DNA of 64,000 nt from Kalmusia sp. IMI 367209 (GCA_027946365.1 JAPEUQ010000015.1:186001-250000); one strand, 5' to 3'; positions 1 through 11,420 are shown, counted from the first letter of the stretch. The notes: a model not told the origin generated them from the sequence alone. Made by a program: numbers and translations.

Positions 1-1
1 G

Positions 2-331
2 CGGGTATACAACGCAAAGCTAGGCGGTTTCGAAGACGAGCGCAGCCCTGCTTTTCCTGTACTCCCACCCACAAATGCGATTAACAATCCACCCGCTGCC
101 CAAGATCAGTTCAGGCCGTCCTCCGAACTCGACCCGCAAAGTCGGTATGTCAGTTATGCTACGCCGCGGGTTGACGAACGGGAGATGAGTGGGGCGCCGG
201 GCCCAACGTTGAGGCGGTACGAAAGTTTTAGTCGACCGTTGACGAGGGTGGCGGCAGAGGATAATTTGAGGGTGAGGGAGGAGAGAACTGCGGCGAATCA
301 GTACGGGTATGGGTCTGGAGATGGTAGATAG
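2..331 (+). CDS. C-terminal part of an unknown protein (5' end outside window)
   Basis: A reading frame is open from the first bases of the window to a TAG at 329-331, giving about 109 residues. No start codon is needed because the gene enters from the left. The peptide is hydrophilic, rich in Pro, Arg, Glu and Asn near the start and charged near the end, ending in a Gly/Tyr-rich tail. It has no membrane segment and no motif I recognise. It looks like the disordered tail of a larger protein. The base composition is like that of ordinary genes here and not RIP-affected. Function is unknown; confidence is in its being coding, not in any role. Confidence 0.55.
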   Translation, partial: RVYNAKLGGFEDERSPAFPVLPPTNAINNPPAAQDQFRPSSELDPQSRYVSYATPRVDEREMSGAPGPTLRRYESFSRPLTRVAAEDNLRVREERTAANQYGYGSGDGR

Positions 332-402
332 GCGGACATTCACTTCGTGTAGCTAGTTTGAATTGATGTATTTGTGTGCTAAACTTGAAAGTGTAGCCTG
401 TA

Positions 403-700
403 GTGACTTGGTGCGGTTTAACGCGGTTAATGCTAGACAAGAATTCTTCGGGACTCTGGTTCGAAAGAAGAATTTACAGCGCTCAAAGACGGGATCGAGA
501 CATTGAGAAGTCTGCGAGCTTAAAGGAATGCACCCACTCTACTGAAGCGGCTGACTTCCGACAAGAAATGGAGTCACTAGAAGGAGAAATTGAAGCTAGC
601 TAAAATCGCGCGATACGAGCAGAAAAGCAAGATCAGACAACTTCTTAGAACCAGAGATACCTACTACGACTCCGACGATGACGAGTGCAGCGAAAAATAA
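403..700 (+). pseudogene. Possible small coiled-coil coding remnant
   Basis: An ATG frame from 403 (possibly 430) to 603 gives a Glu/Lys/Arg-rich, helix-prone peptide. Directly after it, in the frame one base later, the text continues as a Lys/Arg-rich stretch with an acidic Asp/Glu/Ser tail ending at TAA 698-700. Joining the two with a one-base shift near 590 would give one short charged coiled-coil protein. No homologue is recognised, so this may be a decayed gene, a small gene with an indel, or chance. It lies just downstream of the partial gene that ends at 331. Confidence 0.25.
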
Positions 701-2560
701 TAATGATGGCCAACTTAAGAAGTAGAGCTCACTTTTTGTTTCCCTCTACGGACTATCATTATTTCGCAGAATCAGATACTGATACGTGTGAAAAGCATGA
801 CGCGGTAAACATAGCTTGTCGTGCTTTGGCGGAGTACATGCCACCTAGTGTATGCACATACGCCTTGGCATAGCACATGACTTGCATGTTGTAGATCATC
901 TGCACAGACTTCAAACTAGTCTAACGTATATAAGCTCGCTGGTATTCTCTTCTCTTCATCTGTACACTTCTGCGTCATGCGAGACTAAAATTCAGACGAC
1001 TAAGTATGATGTGGCGGGCTTCGTGCTGTCTAAAACATTCAGAACATGGTCATGGAGGTCTGTTGGACTTGTCTACAAATGTCATGTGGTCGAATCCATG
1101 CTTGTCTCTTTTATTCACGCAAAGTAAGGGTATGACGCGAAGGTTAGGTTTTCTGCAGCGCCTTGTGAGCGAGTGTCGATTTAATCTTCCTCGTATAAAT
1201 GCCCGCGTTGATTGTCCGCAATCACTCCGAAGATAATAAATAGGGACCGACTTTGATTCTGAGAAAGTCAAATGGATGAAAATGTCCCTGATGTCCGTTG
1301 GTGTAACCAAAAGGTGTGGCTGAGACTCTTTCATGTGTCTGTGGCCTACTTTCTATCTCCAAATAAGACTAGTCTAATATTGAGGTCGTCCTACAACTAG
1401 ACTATGGAAAAATATGGGCTCTAAATTTGAACCCAGTACTCTATGAGAGTCACTTCGCAGATGCTCCTTATATTGGAGATAAATCTCAAAGATCTCGTTC
1501 AAAAGAGGACTCAGAAGCCTTATTCTTTATAAGGTGACCCTACATCCCAGCATCGTCTCCATCCAGCTCCAAACCTGTGAGCCTCAATTCACATTCCCTT
1601 GCATTATATTGACACCGTTGTGCTTTCAACAGACGGAACCAACGGAATATCTACGGGGCTGATGTCTACATGCACCTCTCCAGGGCTCAATTCTGATGAC
1701 CCTAGCTTATGTCTCCTTCGACCTCAACCGTCTACCTAAAAGATATTAAACCCTCTTCGTCTATGCTTGAATCTCTCTTCTCCACACACAATGCCTTATT
1801 GAGCTTGGAATTCAGAATCCTTTTGCATGTCTGTCCATGTTCAAAACAGCGGAGACTACCACGGATTCCTGAGAGTTTTTTCGAGTTATATCGGTCCATC
1901 CACCTCCATAAGATATAGTTTTGTATCTTCTTCAGACACCAATCCCGTCTCTCAACAATGAATTATGATCCAAGGACAGCCAAATGATCCAACATATCTC
2001 TGTGCTTGTCATCAACCCGAATCAAAAAAATCATGTTAATAGAACATGGGCGTCTCTTGAGTGTCGTGGAAACCTGCAGATGCACTGAAAGGCGTCCATT
2101 ATTTAGATCCTACACAAAATCCTTAAATGAACATGAATGACGTCACCTCTTTCCCCTCGACAATTGGAGACGATCTTTAAATCTCAGCAAGCTCAGACAT
2201 AGGTGCGCGCGCGTCGAAATGCCGGTTCAAAGAAATGCATGTCTGCGAGAAGCTTCGGTGTGGACAAGACTTTATTCGCTCATTTCCACGTGGGAAGTGC
2301 ATTTAGCTCATCCAGAAGACTAGCTCGTCAACGGCCATGGACTGAAATCAGCACGCCTTGCAGACCGTGAGAAAAACGAATATTAGTTATGCAATGTCTC
2401 ATCGTCCTGCGCGTGACTTCAAGAAGTGGTATGTTGCGGCTTTTGTCTGCAAGAAGAGAATGAAGGATAAAGTGCTCTCAAAAACTCGAACGTGATGTGA
2501 TAGCGTGGCTGCCCTCTATTCAGGTCGTACTGACAGACTTTAAGGGACAATTTGGAGCCT
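701..2560. other. Gene-poor spacer, 1.9 kb
   Basis: Only short frames without recognisable motifs occur here (for example 685-873 and 852-1127 plus, 1050-1334 minus). Base composition is moderate and I see no repeat family or RNA gene. Confidence 0.5.
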
Positions 2561-3062
2561 TTATCCTAATACCATAGCCTAACGATTGTCTATGTATAAT
2601 AAGTAACTTATATCTACCTCTTCAAGGATAATATTCTAGGGTGACTTAGTACCTGATACTTACTTAACCCTTAATTCTAATACAATAGCCTGACGATTAA
2701 CAATATATATAAGCGACTTGTGTAATACCTCTTTAAGGATAATATTCTAGGGTGACTTAGTACCTAATACTTACTTAACCCTTAATTCTAATATAATAGC
2801 CTGACGATTAATAATATATATAAGCGACTTGTGTAATACCTCTTTAAAGGTAATATCCTAGGGTGACTTAGTATCTGATACTTACTTAACCCTTAATTCT
2901 AATACAATAGCCTGATGATTAACAATATATATAAGCGACTTGTGTAATACCTCTTTGAAGGTAATATCCTAGGGTAACTCAGTACCTTATTCTTCCTTAA
3001 CCCTTTATCCTGATATTATAGCCTGACGATTAACAATATATGAAAGCGACTTGTGCAATGTC
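2561..3062. repeat. 111-bp tandem repeat, about 4.5 units
   Basis: The word ctagggtgac recurs at about 2636, 2747, 2858 and 2969 (last copy ctagggtaac), a constant period of 111 bp, within units that also share the words ccttaattctaat, atagcctgacgatta and aagcgacttgtg. Copies differ by a few transitions and the outermost copies are most diverged. The reverse complement resembles the terminal inverted repeat of the element at 39552-40560 and the diverged copy at 7500-7965, so the array appears to be a tandem amplification of a transposon end. Confidence 0.9.
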
Positions 3063-3197
3063 AGTACCAGAGGAAAATAATAGCGCGGGGCTAAAGTGGG
3101 GTTTGCATCAGCCCCACGAAGAAAAAAGAAAAGGTCAAAAATCCACCACACCAAAACGAAGAGACGAGTGTTCGAACCAACATATAATTGCCAATGC

Positions 3198-3202
3198 AAA
3201 AA
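3198..3202 (-). terminator. RNA polymerase III oligo-T terminator of the tRNA gene
   Basis: Five A residues on the plus strand give TTTTT on the minus strand, 11 bases after the 3' end of the initiator tRNA, the usual pol III stop. Confidence 0.75.
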
Positions 3203-3213
3203 GTTAAGCTTCC

Positions 3214-3285
3214 TAGCTGAGCTACGTTTCGATCGTAGGTCCTCCGGGTTATGAGCCCGGCGCGCTTCCGCTGCGCCACTCAGCT
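3214..3285 (-). tRNA. Initiator tRNA-Met (CAU)
   Basis: The minus strand from 3285 to 3214 folds as a 72-nt tRNA without intron. The acceptor stem AGCTGAG pairs perfectly with CTCAGCT, followed by discriminator A. The anticodon loop is CTCATAA, with anticodon CAT opposite plus 3251-3253. The anticodon stem has GGG/CCC pairs, and the T loop reads GATCGAAAC in place of the usual TTCRA pattern; both are known marks of eukaryotic cytoplasmic initiator tRNA. The first base A of an A-U first pair is also an initiator trait. Internal A and B boxes serve as promoter and an oligo-T terminator follows. It sits about 150 bp from the 111-bp tandem array. Confidence 0.95.
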
Positions 3286-3915
3286 TTTTTGATGCTTGTT
3301 TTGATTGTTGAAGTTTTGATACTTCCAAAATCTATATCTATCATACGCAAAGTCACGAAAAGCAAACCGAGCTACATGGCCTAGTGCGTCATCTTCAGAT
3401 TTTTTTGCTTGTGAGAATCCAAGGATCCACGAAGTGGGGCTTTGTTGAGTCATCTTTCGGCAAAATTCGATAGCTGTTCGACACCGACGCCCCACCACAA
3501 AGGCAAAGAATACACAATGATCCAGAAGAGTCTTACAATATCGACGACGAGATCACTAAGTAATCTCTTGCTAGTTCTTTTTGCGACCCTTTATCGGTTG
3601 TTCAGTGATGGAAGTCGGTATGCGAAGACTCGGTTCAGGTTGGTGTGACATCTGAAGAAGCAACCAGACTTCCAGTGTTGGCACATACATAAGTCTACAA
3701 CTAAGTATCGTCCTGTACCCATGAAATGATACGACAGGCTTTCCTGATGCCTTGTTCGAACATGGTTCCTGCTAGTAGTAGTCGTGTTTTCGTGCTTGCA
3801 TTTTGCTAGGACCAAGCTAGACGGAAACGGCTAGCGTGAAATGTCGCGTCGCGTACGCTTTGAACGCGTCGCATCTTCACTCTATCAAGCCTCTCGCACC
3901 ACCCTCACATACAAA
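3286..3915. other. Spacer and promoter region upstream of the CTF18-like gene
   Basis: Only short unconvincing frames. The stretch 3830-3910 is the probable promoter and 5' leader of the gene starting at 3939. Confidence 0.4.
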
Positions 3916-3939
3916 ATGTCGTCACACGTTCAAGTCTAA
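3916..3939 (+). promoter_or_regulatory. Short upstream ORF overlapping the CTF18-like start
   Basis: An ATG at 3916 opens a seven-codon frame whose TAA (3937-3939) shares its last base with the main ATG at 3939, forming TAATG. This is a stop-start overlap that could permit termination-reinitiation or lower translation. Whether the mRNA includes it depends on the unknown transcription start. Confidence 0.4.
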
Positions 3940-6900
3940 TGAATGAGTATTCCGACGGAATTCCAACCTCTTTCGACCCTGCCCTTCTCAACTCCGAGCT
4001 CGAATTCCTCAAGCCTCCCGCCTCCGCTTCCTTCTCCGACGACCTAATCGCGATCCAAGAGTGCATAGCCGACGACAAAGCGAAGAAGACTAACGCGGGC
4101 ATCGTCATTCAACATCGCATTTGGAACAAATTAGACGCATTCAGGAGTGAAGAGGACTATCCAATCGGTAATACGGGTGGTCAAATTGTGCTGTCGTGGA
4201 ACTGACACCTTCAGATACGCCGCTCAAGCACTCCAAGAACGCCTCATTCCAGCCTTTTTCCGCTAGTGATTCTACTGGAAACTGCATTCCCTCCTCACCG
4301 CCCATCATGCCGCTTATTTCCTCGCCTCTCGCGTATCCCCCGAGCTCGCTCCCCAACCCGATGTCCCCCAAGAAGCGGAAGCGATCCGATGCGGAGCGCA
4401 GTCCGCTCAAGGATGTAGCGAACAACAATGCATCAAGGAGAGTGGGTGCCTTCCTAGACGACTCGGACGATGAGGATGAAATCGCCATGCTGAAAGAGCA
4501 GGCGCTCAAGAAAAGGGCAATCAACAGCATCAAGGACCTCCCTGCCCTACCGGACGGCATGGACGACTACACACCGCCCGCCAGTCAAAGCGAAATTGCA
4601 GATCCGGAAACCATACCGGTGGAGGCATTAGATGAGTACTTCAGGTCGCCTTCGCCAGTTAAGCAGCCTGTTGTAGATCAGGAAGAGCCTACCTCAGCTC
4701 AGCCATTTAGCGGCAAGGTAGCACGGACAGCTTCAGGGAAACCATTTTACCTACCGAAGAAGATTGCGCGTGAGTCGATGTCCTACGAGCAGCTTATCGC
4801 ATCGCGATCTACGGGCGATCAGGGACAAGCAAGGCAGAGCTACTATGGCATTAACATTCACCGACTCATTGATGAGGCAAAAGCAATGGACGAAGCTAAA
4901 ATTGCGCGGCAAGAAACATGCACTGAAATAACACGGCAGTCTGTTGAGCGACCCGTGTCAGGGAAGAGTCACCGCACGCTCATGTGGACAGAGAAGTACC
5001 GAGCGAAGAAATTCACGGATCTGGTCGGCGACGAACGCACACATCGTTCAGTATTGCGCTGGCTAAAGGCCTGGGACCCGATAGTTTTCCCAGGCTCAGG
5101 CAAGCAAAAGCCGAAGACCGCAAAAAAAGGATACGACGAGGAGGAGCAGAGACATCGCAAAATCCTACTATTGACAGGACCGCCAGGGCTGGGAAAAACG
5201 ACGCTCGCCCATGTATGCGCTCGACAGGCTGGTTATGAAGTGCAAGAAATCAACGCGTCCGATGAGCGTAGCAAAGACGTGGTCAAAGGTCGCATTCGCG
5301 ACATGGTGGGCACCGAGAATGTTCGAGGAGTGACCACAAATACTACGAATGGCAAAGTACGAAAGGCCGGGAAGCCAGTATGCGTGGTTGTCGACGAAGT
5401 GGACGGCGTCGTATCAGGAAGCGGCGGTGCGGGTGAAGGTGGTTTCGTCAAGGCACTGATCGACCTCATCAATCTGGATGAGAAGAACTCAAAACCCATC
5501 GGACAGCAAAGCTCGGCGGGACCCAAGCGGAAGAAGAAAGGCGATCGGTTCCGACTTCTACGACCGCTGATTCTTATATGTAACGATGTATACCATCCTT
5601 CGTTGCGACCGCTACGACAATCATCTCTCGCCGAAATTATCCACATTCGTAAGCCCGCACTGAACATGGTGGTCACGCGTATGCAAGATGTCTTCATCAA
5701 GGAGGGTATTCAGTGCGACTCAGACGGTGTACGACGATTATGCGAAGCTACCTGGGGCGTTAGCACGAAAAAAGAGGGTGGCACGGGCAGCGGCACGGGT
5801 GAGGGCGATATCCGCGGCGTCATGGTAGTCGGCGAATGGGTGGCTGGCCGCTTCAGAAGTTCACTAGATCCAAAGGCCAAGGAAGCTCCGAGACTGAGTC
5901 GTCGCTGGATTGAAGACAACATCATCAACGATCTTGGACACGGGGGTGGGGCGGCTCGCAGCTTAGGTCGAGGAGGCGCAAAGGATGTTGTAGAACGTGT
6001 TTTCCGCGAAGGCGCTGGCTTCCCCAAGCAAGCCGAAACTACCGATGTCAAAACGGCAACAGCGCGAGCGAAGCAGGGCGTGATCGGCGTTGCTGAAGCT
6101 GCAAAGAGGCGGGCAATGAGTCGATTGCGGGAGATGGTTGATACAAGCGGTGACTGCGATCGCATTGTAACAGGTATTATTCTTCCTCACTTGTACTGAG
6201 TACCTGCTCACAATATTTAGACTGCTTCAGTGCCTATCCCTCCAAAGCCTTCCAGGATGACAACTATCTTAGCAAGCCTACTGCCGCGTACGAATGGCTG
6301 CATTTCCACGACACCCTCTCTTCTGCCGTCCACGGATCCCAAGAATGGGAACTCGCGCCTTACCTCTCACAGTCTGTCCTCGCCTTCCATAATCTCTTCG
6401 CCTCGCCTCGTCAGCAGGCTTCTAACCCGATTGCCGACCCCGAGGCAGAGACGAGTGCTTTCTCTGGCCCGAGCGCCAACTACATGGCTAGCGAGGAGTC
6501 GAAGAAAAATAGGGCGCAACTAATGGCATTACAAGGAACCTTGAGCTTATCGCTCACCAGACTGTTCCGCAGCCCGGAGGAGCTGGCGATTGAATTATTA
6601 CCATTTGTGCTGAGGATGCTATCACCAGACGTCAAACCAGTCATCGTGAACACAGGGGCCATGGGCTCCAAGTCCTTCGCTACAGCGTCCGTACGAAAAG
6701 CGTCTGAGAAAGTTCTTGTCAAGAAGGCAGTCGAAGCCATGGCTGCTACCGGCGTACGATTCGAGAGAAGCAGAGTGGAAATGGAAGACGTTACGAACAG
6801 GAGCGGTGGCTGGGTCCTCCGTATGGAGCCTGCGCTTGACTCGCTCGCTGCTTTCGAAACACTGGCCGGCAAGAAAGATGATAAGGTGCGGTATGCGGTC

Positions 6901-7233
6901 CGCAGTGTGCTAGAGACGGAGTGGAAGAAGGAGAGCGTGAGAATCGATGCCGAGGCGCGGAAGCGCAGAGGCGGACATCTTGATGACGACGCGGTGGAGA
7001 CTACCAAAGAAGAAGTCGATCTGGAGCAGGCGGCGAAAGATATCGAGAAAGCCGTCAAAAGGGACTTTTTTGGGAGAGTAGTTAAGGAGAGACCAGTGGG
7101 GGAGGGAGTGAAGAGAGGAGGAGAAGGTGGTGAGGGTGGGAATGAGGGAAGGATATGGGTAAGTTTCCATGAGGGATTTTCGAATGCGGTGAGGAAGCCG
7201 ATTACGATTGATGAACTCATGCGGGGGCTGTAA
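3939..7233 (+). CDS. CTF18: CTF18-like clamp-loader ATPase (alternative RFC large subunit)
   Basis: Three exons, 3939-4167, 4215-6173 and 6221-7233, with introns of 47 nt each (donors GTAATA and GTATTA, acceptors TTCAG and TTTAG), join in frame to 1066 residues. The N-terminal 300 residues are acidic and probably disordered. A TEKYR(A) box leads into an AAA+ core with Walker A GPPGLGKTT at about residues 398-406, an INASDERS box after it, and Walker B VVVDEVDG near residue 470, then an NDVYHPSLRPLR sensor-like segment. The family forms the Ctf18-Dcc1-Ctf8-RFC complex that loads PCNA for sister-chromatid cohesion and replication checkpoint signalling in the nucleus. The C-terminus with conserved KRDFFGR lies in exon 3. 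Length is typical for fungi. A RAD17 or RFC1 identity is less likely given this C-terminus. Confidence 0.88.
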
Positions 7234-7499
7234 GGGTAGGGAGTAGAGCTTCGATTATAAATAAATAAGAATATCGTGACTGTGGTATTAAGACGGAAAC
7301 CTGAGGCTGAATCATCCCAGGCTACTTGATGCGCTCGGTGATGGTGTCCAAATTTCTGTCTTCTTACTATGCTTGAACGTGTCATCCTCGCTCTCCAAAA
7401 AAGTCGTCGACTAATGCGCACTGTCGTTCTAGACAGCGACAATCATCACTATCGCAGATCATCACTATGGTCGTGGCGTCCTCCCTTCATTTGGTCCAA

Positions 7500-7965
7500 G
7501 TTTAAGGACGTATTAGATATTAAGTTATCATAGAAATTGATCCTTAGAGAGGCATTACATCAGTCGCTCGTATATATTATTACTGATTGTCACGACACGC
7601 CCCTATTAGGCGGTACTTGGCGGTCAGAGACCCGGAGGGGTCCTAACCGCCAGAAAGAGGCTTATAGAAAATGATTTACCCAACGTCTAATATAGGCTAG
7701 GGAGAATAGTACTATAGTAAGGTATACTATTGTCAAGACGAGTCTATTATCTTATGACTAGGTAGTAAAAGAATCTGCTGCATGGACTGTCCCAGTAGTG
7801 GTTCGACTAGTTCCTACTACATAATATACTCTATGGTTGACTGTCATAATATTTCTACCTTGTTCAACTAATAGCTTAACAATTATCAGGCTACAGTATT
7901 AGAATAAAGGGTTGAGGACGTATCGGGTGCTGAGTTACCCTAGTACATATAGGACACACTTGCCC
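7500..7965. repeat. Diverged copy of the 111-bp/TIR repeat family, split by an LTR-like insertion
   Basis: Both flanks (7507-7587 and 7870-7960) match the reverse complement of the 111-bp array at 2561-3062: words such as atccttagagagg, tatatatt, tatcaggcta and tgagttaccctag recur in the same order. The intervening 0.28 kb is unrelated and begins like an LTR. This explains the stretch downstream of the CTF18-like gene. Confidence 0.65.
7588..7881. mobile_element. LTR-like insertion, probably a degraded solo LTR
   Basis: It starts TGTCACGACACG, the same opening as the solo LTR at 11421, and a TG...CA unit can end at 7881 (TTAACA). A GC-rich inverted segment (ggcggt...accgcc) lies near the start. 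No clear target duplication is visible at either end, so the right boundary is uncertain. Confidence 0.4.
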
Positions 7966-9054
7966 CAGACAGGATTAATTTGCTCGTTTATGGGATCTAC
8001 TTAGATCATACTCCACACCCCTACATTATAGTCGTACATAAGGATCGTCCTCAAGCGGATTTGGGTGTTTTTAGTATTTCGCCCGATAGACACCCCACGT
8101 TCAGCGTCCACTTCACTATCCCCCGTAACGTGTCGCGCATCTTAGGCGATAAAGCTACCGAGTATCTAACCATACTAAATCAAAGATTAAGGCATCTTGG
8201 TGGGCATACACCTCTAAGAGCGGACGCTAGAGGAGTTGGCGTGGTTTACGCTCTTGGTTGAGAGTCTGGAGGGACTTGAACTCTTCTGCGGTCGCACTGT
8301 ATAGGTTGATGATAGGCTCTATCCTATCTTCACCCTTGATCTACATTATGGCACGAATATCGCCTGAATGATGTCTGTAAGTTTGAGGTATTGGCGGCAC
8401 GTATTCACATTATATCCGTGGCTTGCACACACCCAATGTCTGTAGACCGGTGTCTCTGTCTGGCCAGTACTCTTGCAGTACCTTCCTTACGCTTCATTGA
8501 ATCAAGCATGATTGCCGCATCCGACTCGTTTCGGACGCTGAAGCCGTTACAATCCGGACAGCATTCGTCCCTTCGGAATCGGTATCGTTTGATGGTATTA
8601 TACCTTTGGCTAAGTCAATGGATTCCTTATCTAACGTATGATAGGATATACCTCAACTCTATTTGTGTAATAGGTAATTTCACTTCGATGACTAGTTCGA
8701 TAATGGGCAAGCCAGGATCTATTCTAAAATCGTTAAATATTCGATTTGTTGCTTCTGTATTCGCATTAATAAACCTACTGCTAAAACGATTGCGCATGTA
8801 GTTAGATAGATAAATATTGCCTAGCATGCAGCTTCTTAAGACCTCTAGCAGAGTGTCATCTTCGTTCGGGCGGTCGGAAACATCCGACCAGCCACTGTTT
8901 AAGGTTGTGAAACGCAAAGATGCGATACCAACGGAGCATAATATGATCCATCTCGCCTATTGATACTATCATTCTCAACAGGGCGAATGCTAATTATAAT
9001 AAAATTGCTAGCCTCTTATAGCCTTAGGACATAAGAAATTTTGAATATATACAG
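7966..9054. other. Spacer with unrecognised short frames
   Basis: Frames at 7980-8261 plus (from an alternative start) and 8627-8917 minus have no motif I know. The stretch borders the HET-gene remnant at 9055 and could hold more of the same decayed locus, but I cannot show this. Confidence 0.3.
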
Positions 9055-9160
9055 AATGTAGATAATATCGCCCACAGTCCTGTACTCTGGAACACGGGCT
9101 AAACTACCAACTTCAGTCCGGCAACCATCTTACTACAATTTAGGTACTCCTGGCTGTATT
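9055..9160 (-). pseudogene. Fragment of a HET-type gene C-terminus
   Basis: About 85 bases around 9059-9143 are clearly homologous to 41731-41815 in the C-terminal part of the HET gene, including the shared word gtactctggaacacgggc and cttcagtccggca. On the minus strand it encodes the conserved block CRTE-G-LARVPEY-TVGD-I-ILY before running into stops. It is a small relic of a related gene, in the same orientation as the larger locus. Confidence 0.7.
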
Positions 9161-9279
9161 GTCAACAGCATGATCTCATTTGAAATTTGAAATTCGAATT
9201 CACGCGAGAGGTTTGTCGCTTGACAAATCGAATATTTGGGACTCATTTGTACAATTTGCTGAGAGGTGTTGGGCCACAA

Positions 9280-10686
9280 TCAGACTTCAAAGGGTACATT
9301 CGAGTTCCTCAGGTACGGCGCCAATTTTGCGGTCATGTCGCTCCCTGTCAGAGCTCCAGTCTGCGCCAGATACTCCGCCTCAACTCTTCCATTACCCAAG
9401 AATGCAAACATGTTTGAGTGCCAATACCTGATGTTGTAGTGCTCAAATCGAGGTTCCATCATTGTCTTGATGTAATGCAGCGCTGATCCAGCCCAGATCC
9501 ACAGCTTTCCTCCTACAATGTTGTTTTTGTACCATGACTTGCAGTCTGCGTTCCTCACCGAGCGCTGATGCCAAGCGTCAATGTGCTCGTATAGTTGAGT
9601 CACTGCTTCCTCCTTCACCTCGAGCGCTCGAATCCCATCTGCCTGGATCTTCTTCGCACATTTGAGAATATCCTCGATGGAAATTTCGTGTGCTGGCAGC
9701 GTGGTACCTGATGCCCACTGACCGCGCACACCATTTACAAGAAAGTAGTTGGGAAATTTGGAGACAGTCATTGAGAGATACACCCTTGGCTCTGGGTTGA
9801 ATTCGTCAGCCATTTCGACGCCGTTGACACCGCGTACTTCGAAACGAGGAGTAAAGGCCAGGTTGAATCCTGTCGCGCATGCGAGAATGTCGACTTTGTG
9901 GAGCTTGCCGCTGGAATCAATAACACCTTCTGGCACAACTCGTGTGATCTCCCTATGAACGGTTGTTACATTCGGTTTGACCAGCGCTTCAAGGTATCCA
10001 TTTCCAGGCGTGATACGTCGGCACCCTGGCGGCCAGCTGGGCACGAGTCGCTCTTTCAATTCTTCATGCCCTGGGCCGATACGTCTGAGCATCTCAGCTT
10101 TCATAGTCTTCTGGGCGTCTTTATTTTCTGCCGAGCCCTCGATGAACATATCAAAGAGCTTGTTTACTGTGCCTTCTAGGTTGCGCCGGTATTCAAGATG
10201 GTGCTCAGGGTCAGTGCGGAACCTCTCCTTTTCCTCCTCAGAGTAAAAATGCTGGCCATGAGGGACATTGGCAGCATGCTCATCATCCGCCTTCTTGCGA
10301 TCTTCTTCCAGGACGCTGCCACCTACTGGTGGTGAAATCCTGTGTCGATTAGAAAGGGAGGCACCTCCACGAATGAGCTTAGACAAACCACGTTACTGAG
10401 CGCATAAAACAGGTCAAATGTGAGGCGGCTATCAATTAAAGTATCAGTATCGTTCATAGAGATATTCATCAACAGCTTACTCTTTTGTATTTGAGGCACC
10501 ATCTGGATGGATGAGGATCCAGTTCCAATGACTGCGACTCTCTTATCGGTCCAATCGACCCCTTTACACTGGTCAATCTATCGAGTGATTGAACGAGTGA
10601 GTGAGAGGGAATTACCAGTGTCCCAATTTGCACTGTGCATTAGCTTGCCTTTGAAATCATGGATGCCTTCAATGTTAGGCCCTATA
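9280..10686 (-). pseudogene. Baeyer-Villiger-type flavin monooxygenase, N-terminus missing
   Basis: From the minus strand, exon pieces read ...PNIEGIHDFKGKLMHSANWD, then DKRVAVIGTGSSSIQ (the NADPH-binding GxGxxx motif), then HLTCFMRSVTW and ISPPVGG continuing to the stop at 9280. Between them lie small introns; the SVTW/ISPP junction uses a GTTTGT donor and CACAG acceptor. The order and motifs match class B flavoprotein monooxygenases, which insert oxygen next to a ketone using FAD and NADPH. Roughly the first 150 residues, including the FAD-binding GxGxxG, are absent: homology ends abruptly near 10682 at AT-rich transposon-like DNA. One junction needs a non-standard AAG acceptor or has an indel. 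It is probably non-functional and may belong with the adjacent P450. Confidence 0.75.
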
Positions 10687-10689
10687 CGG

Positions 10690-11085
10690 CTTGTTAGTAA
10701 TGGCTGTACTTTTCTTTTTATTAATATTAAGAATTATTAGGTCCCCTTTATTAGAGTTAATTCTTCTTTTTCTATTTACCCCTAGTTATTTCTATATTAG
10801 TTATTTTACTTTTAAAGGTATAGTTTATTATCTATCTAGACTATCTATTAAATTATTATAAAGAATATTATAGATTTTTCTATATAAATTATCTTATAGT
10901 AGATATCTCAATTTAGGTCTTTATAAAACTTAGTTATTAAGGCTTATTCTCTCTAGTTAAATATTAAGGTAGCTAATTATTTGAATATAGATATATATAC
11001 TACTACTATCTTAGTTTAATATAGTTATAATAGTCTTTATTTTATTATTTATTTAGTATCTATATTATTAAAGATCCTATAAAAC
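10690..11085. other. AT-rich, RIP-like stretch that interrupts the monooxygenase gene
   Basis: The sequence changes abruptly to A/T-dominated text with almost no CpA or TpG. It has no coding frame and directly abuts an LTR at 11086. It is likely the remnant of a retroelement body. Confidence 0.6.
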
Positions 11086-11406
11086 TGTTAAAGCCTGACT
11101 CGGGGTAGCTAGTCCTGAGAGGTTAGTGGTTGGTTCTCGGGCAAGAGTATGGGTGGAGAAGAAGACGAGAGCTAGAGAATCCAAAAGATAGATTGCTAAC
11201 TTGTTCTAAGGTTGTAACTTAGGTTGAACATGAACTCAGATGGAGAGTTCAGGCTCAGGTTAAATAGAACCTGTGCCGAGCGCTCTCTACAGAGCGGTCA
11301 CGTGACTTAGCGCCTGCGGCATAGTCGTGATGACCGTCAGCGAATGAGAGCTGGTAATTACATAAAAAACGGGCGCGGGCCCCCTTCAGGATCTTGGATC
11401 CTAACA
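11086..11406. mobile_element. LTR, 321 bp, with TGTTA...TAACA ends
   Basis: The unit begins TGTTAAAGCC and ends GGATCCTAACA, with short inverted ends TGTTA/TAACA and a normal base composition. The left side is RIP-like AT-rich DNA and the right side has no matching 5-bp duplication, so it may be the surviving LTR of the element represented by 10690-11085. Confidence 0.5.
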
Positions 11407-11420
11407 GCGCTAAGCCTAAT

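Noticed and set aside
2561..3062. CRISPR-like array
   Set aside because: The repeats are contiguous 111-bp units without spacers and match a transposon end; the host is a fungus.
5233..6165. Minus-strand frames of about 150 residues
   Set aside because: They are antisense to conserved AAA+ coding sequence of the CTF18-like gene.
7583..7886. Target duplication around the LTR-like unit at 7588
   Set aside because: Left and right 5-mers do not match under any end choice I tried.
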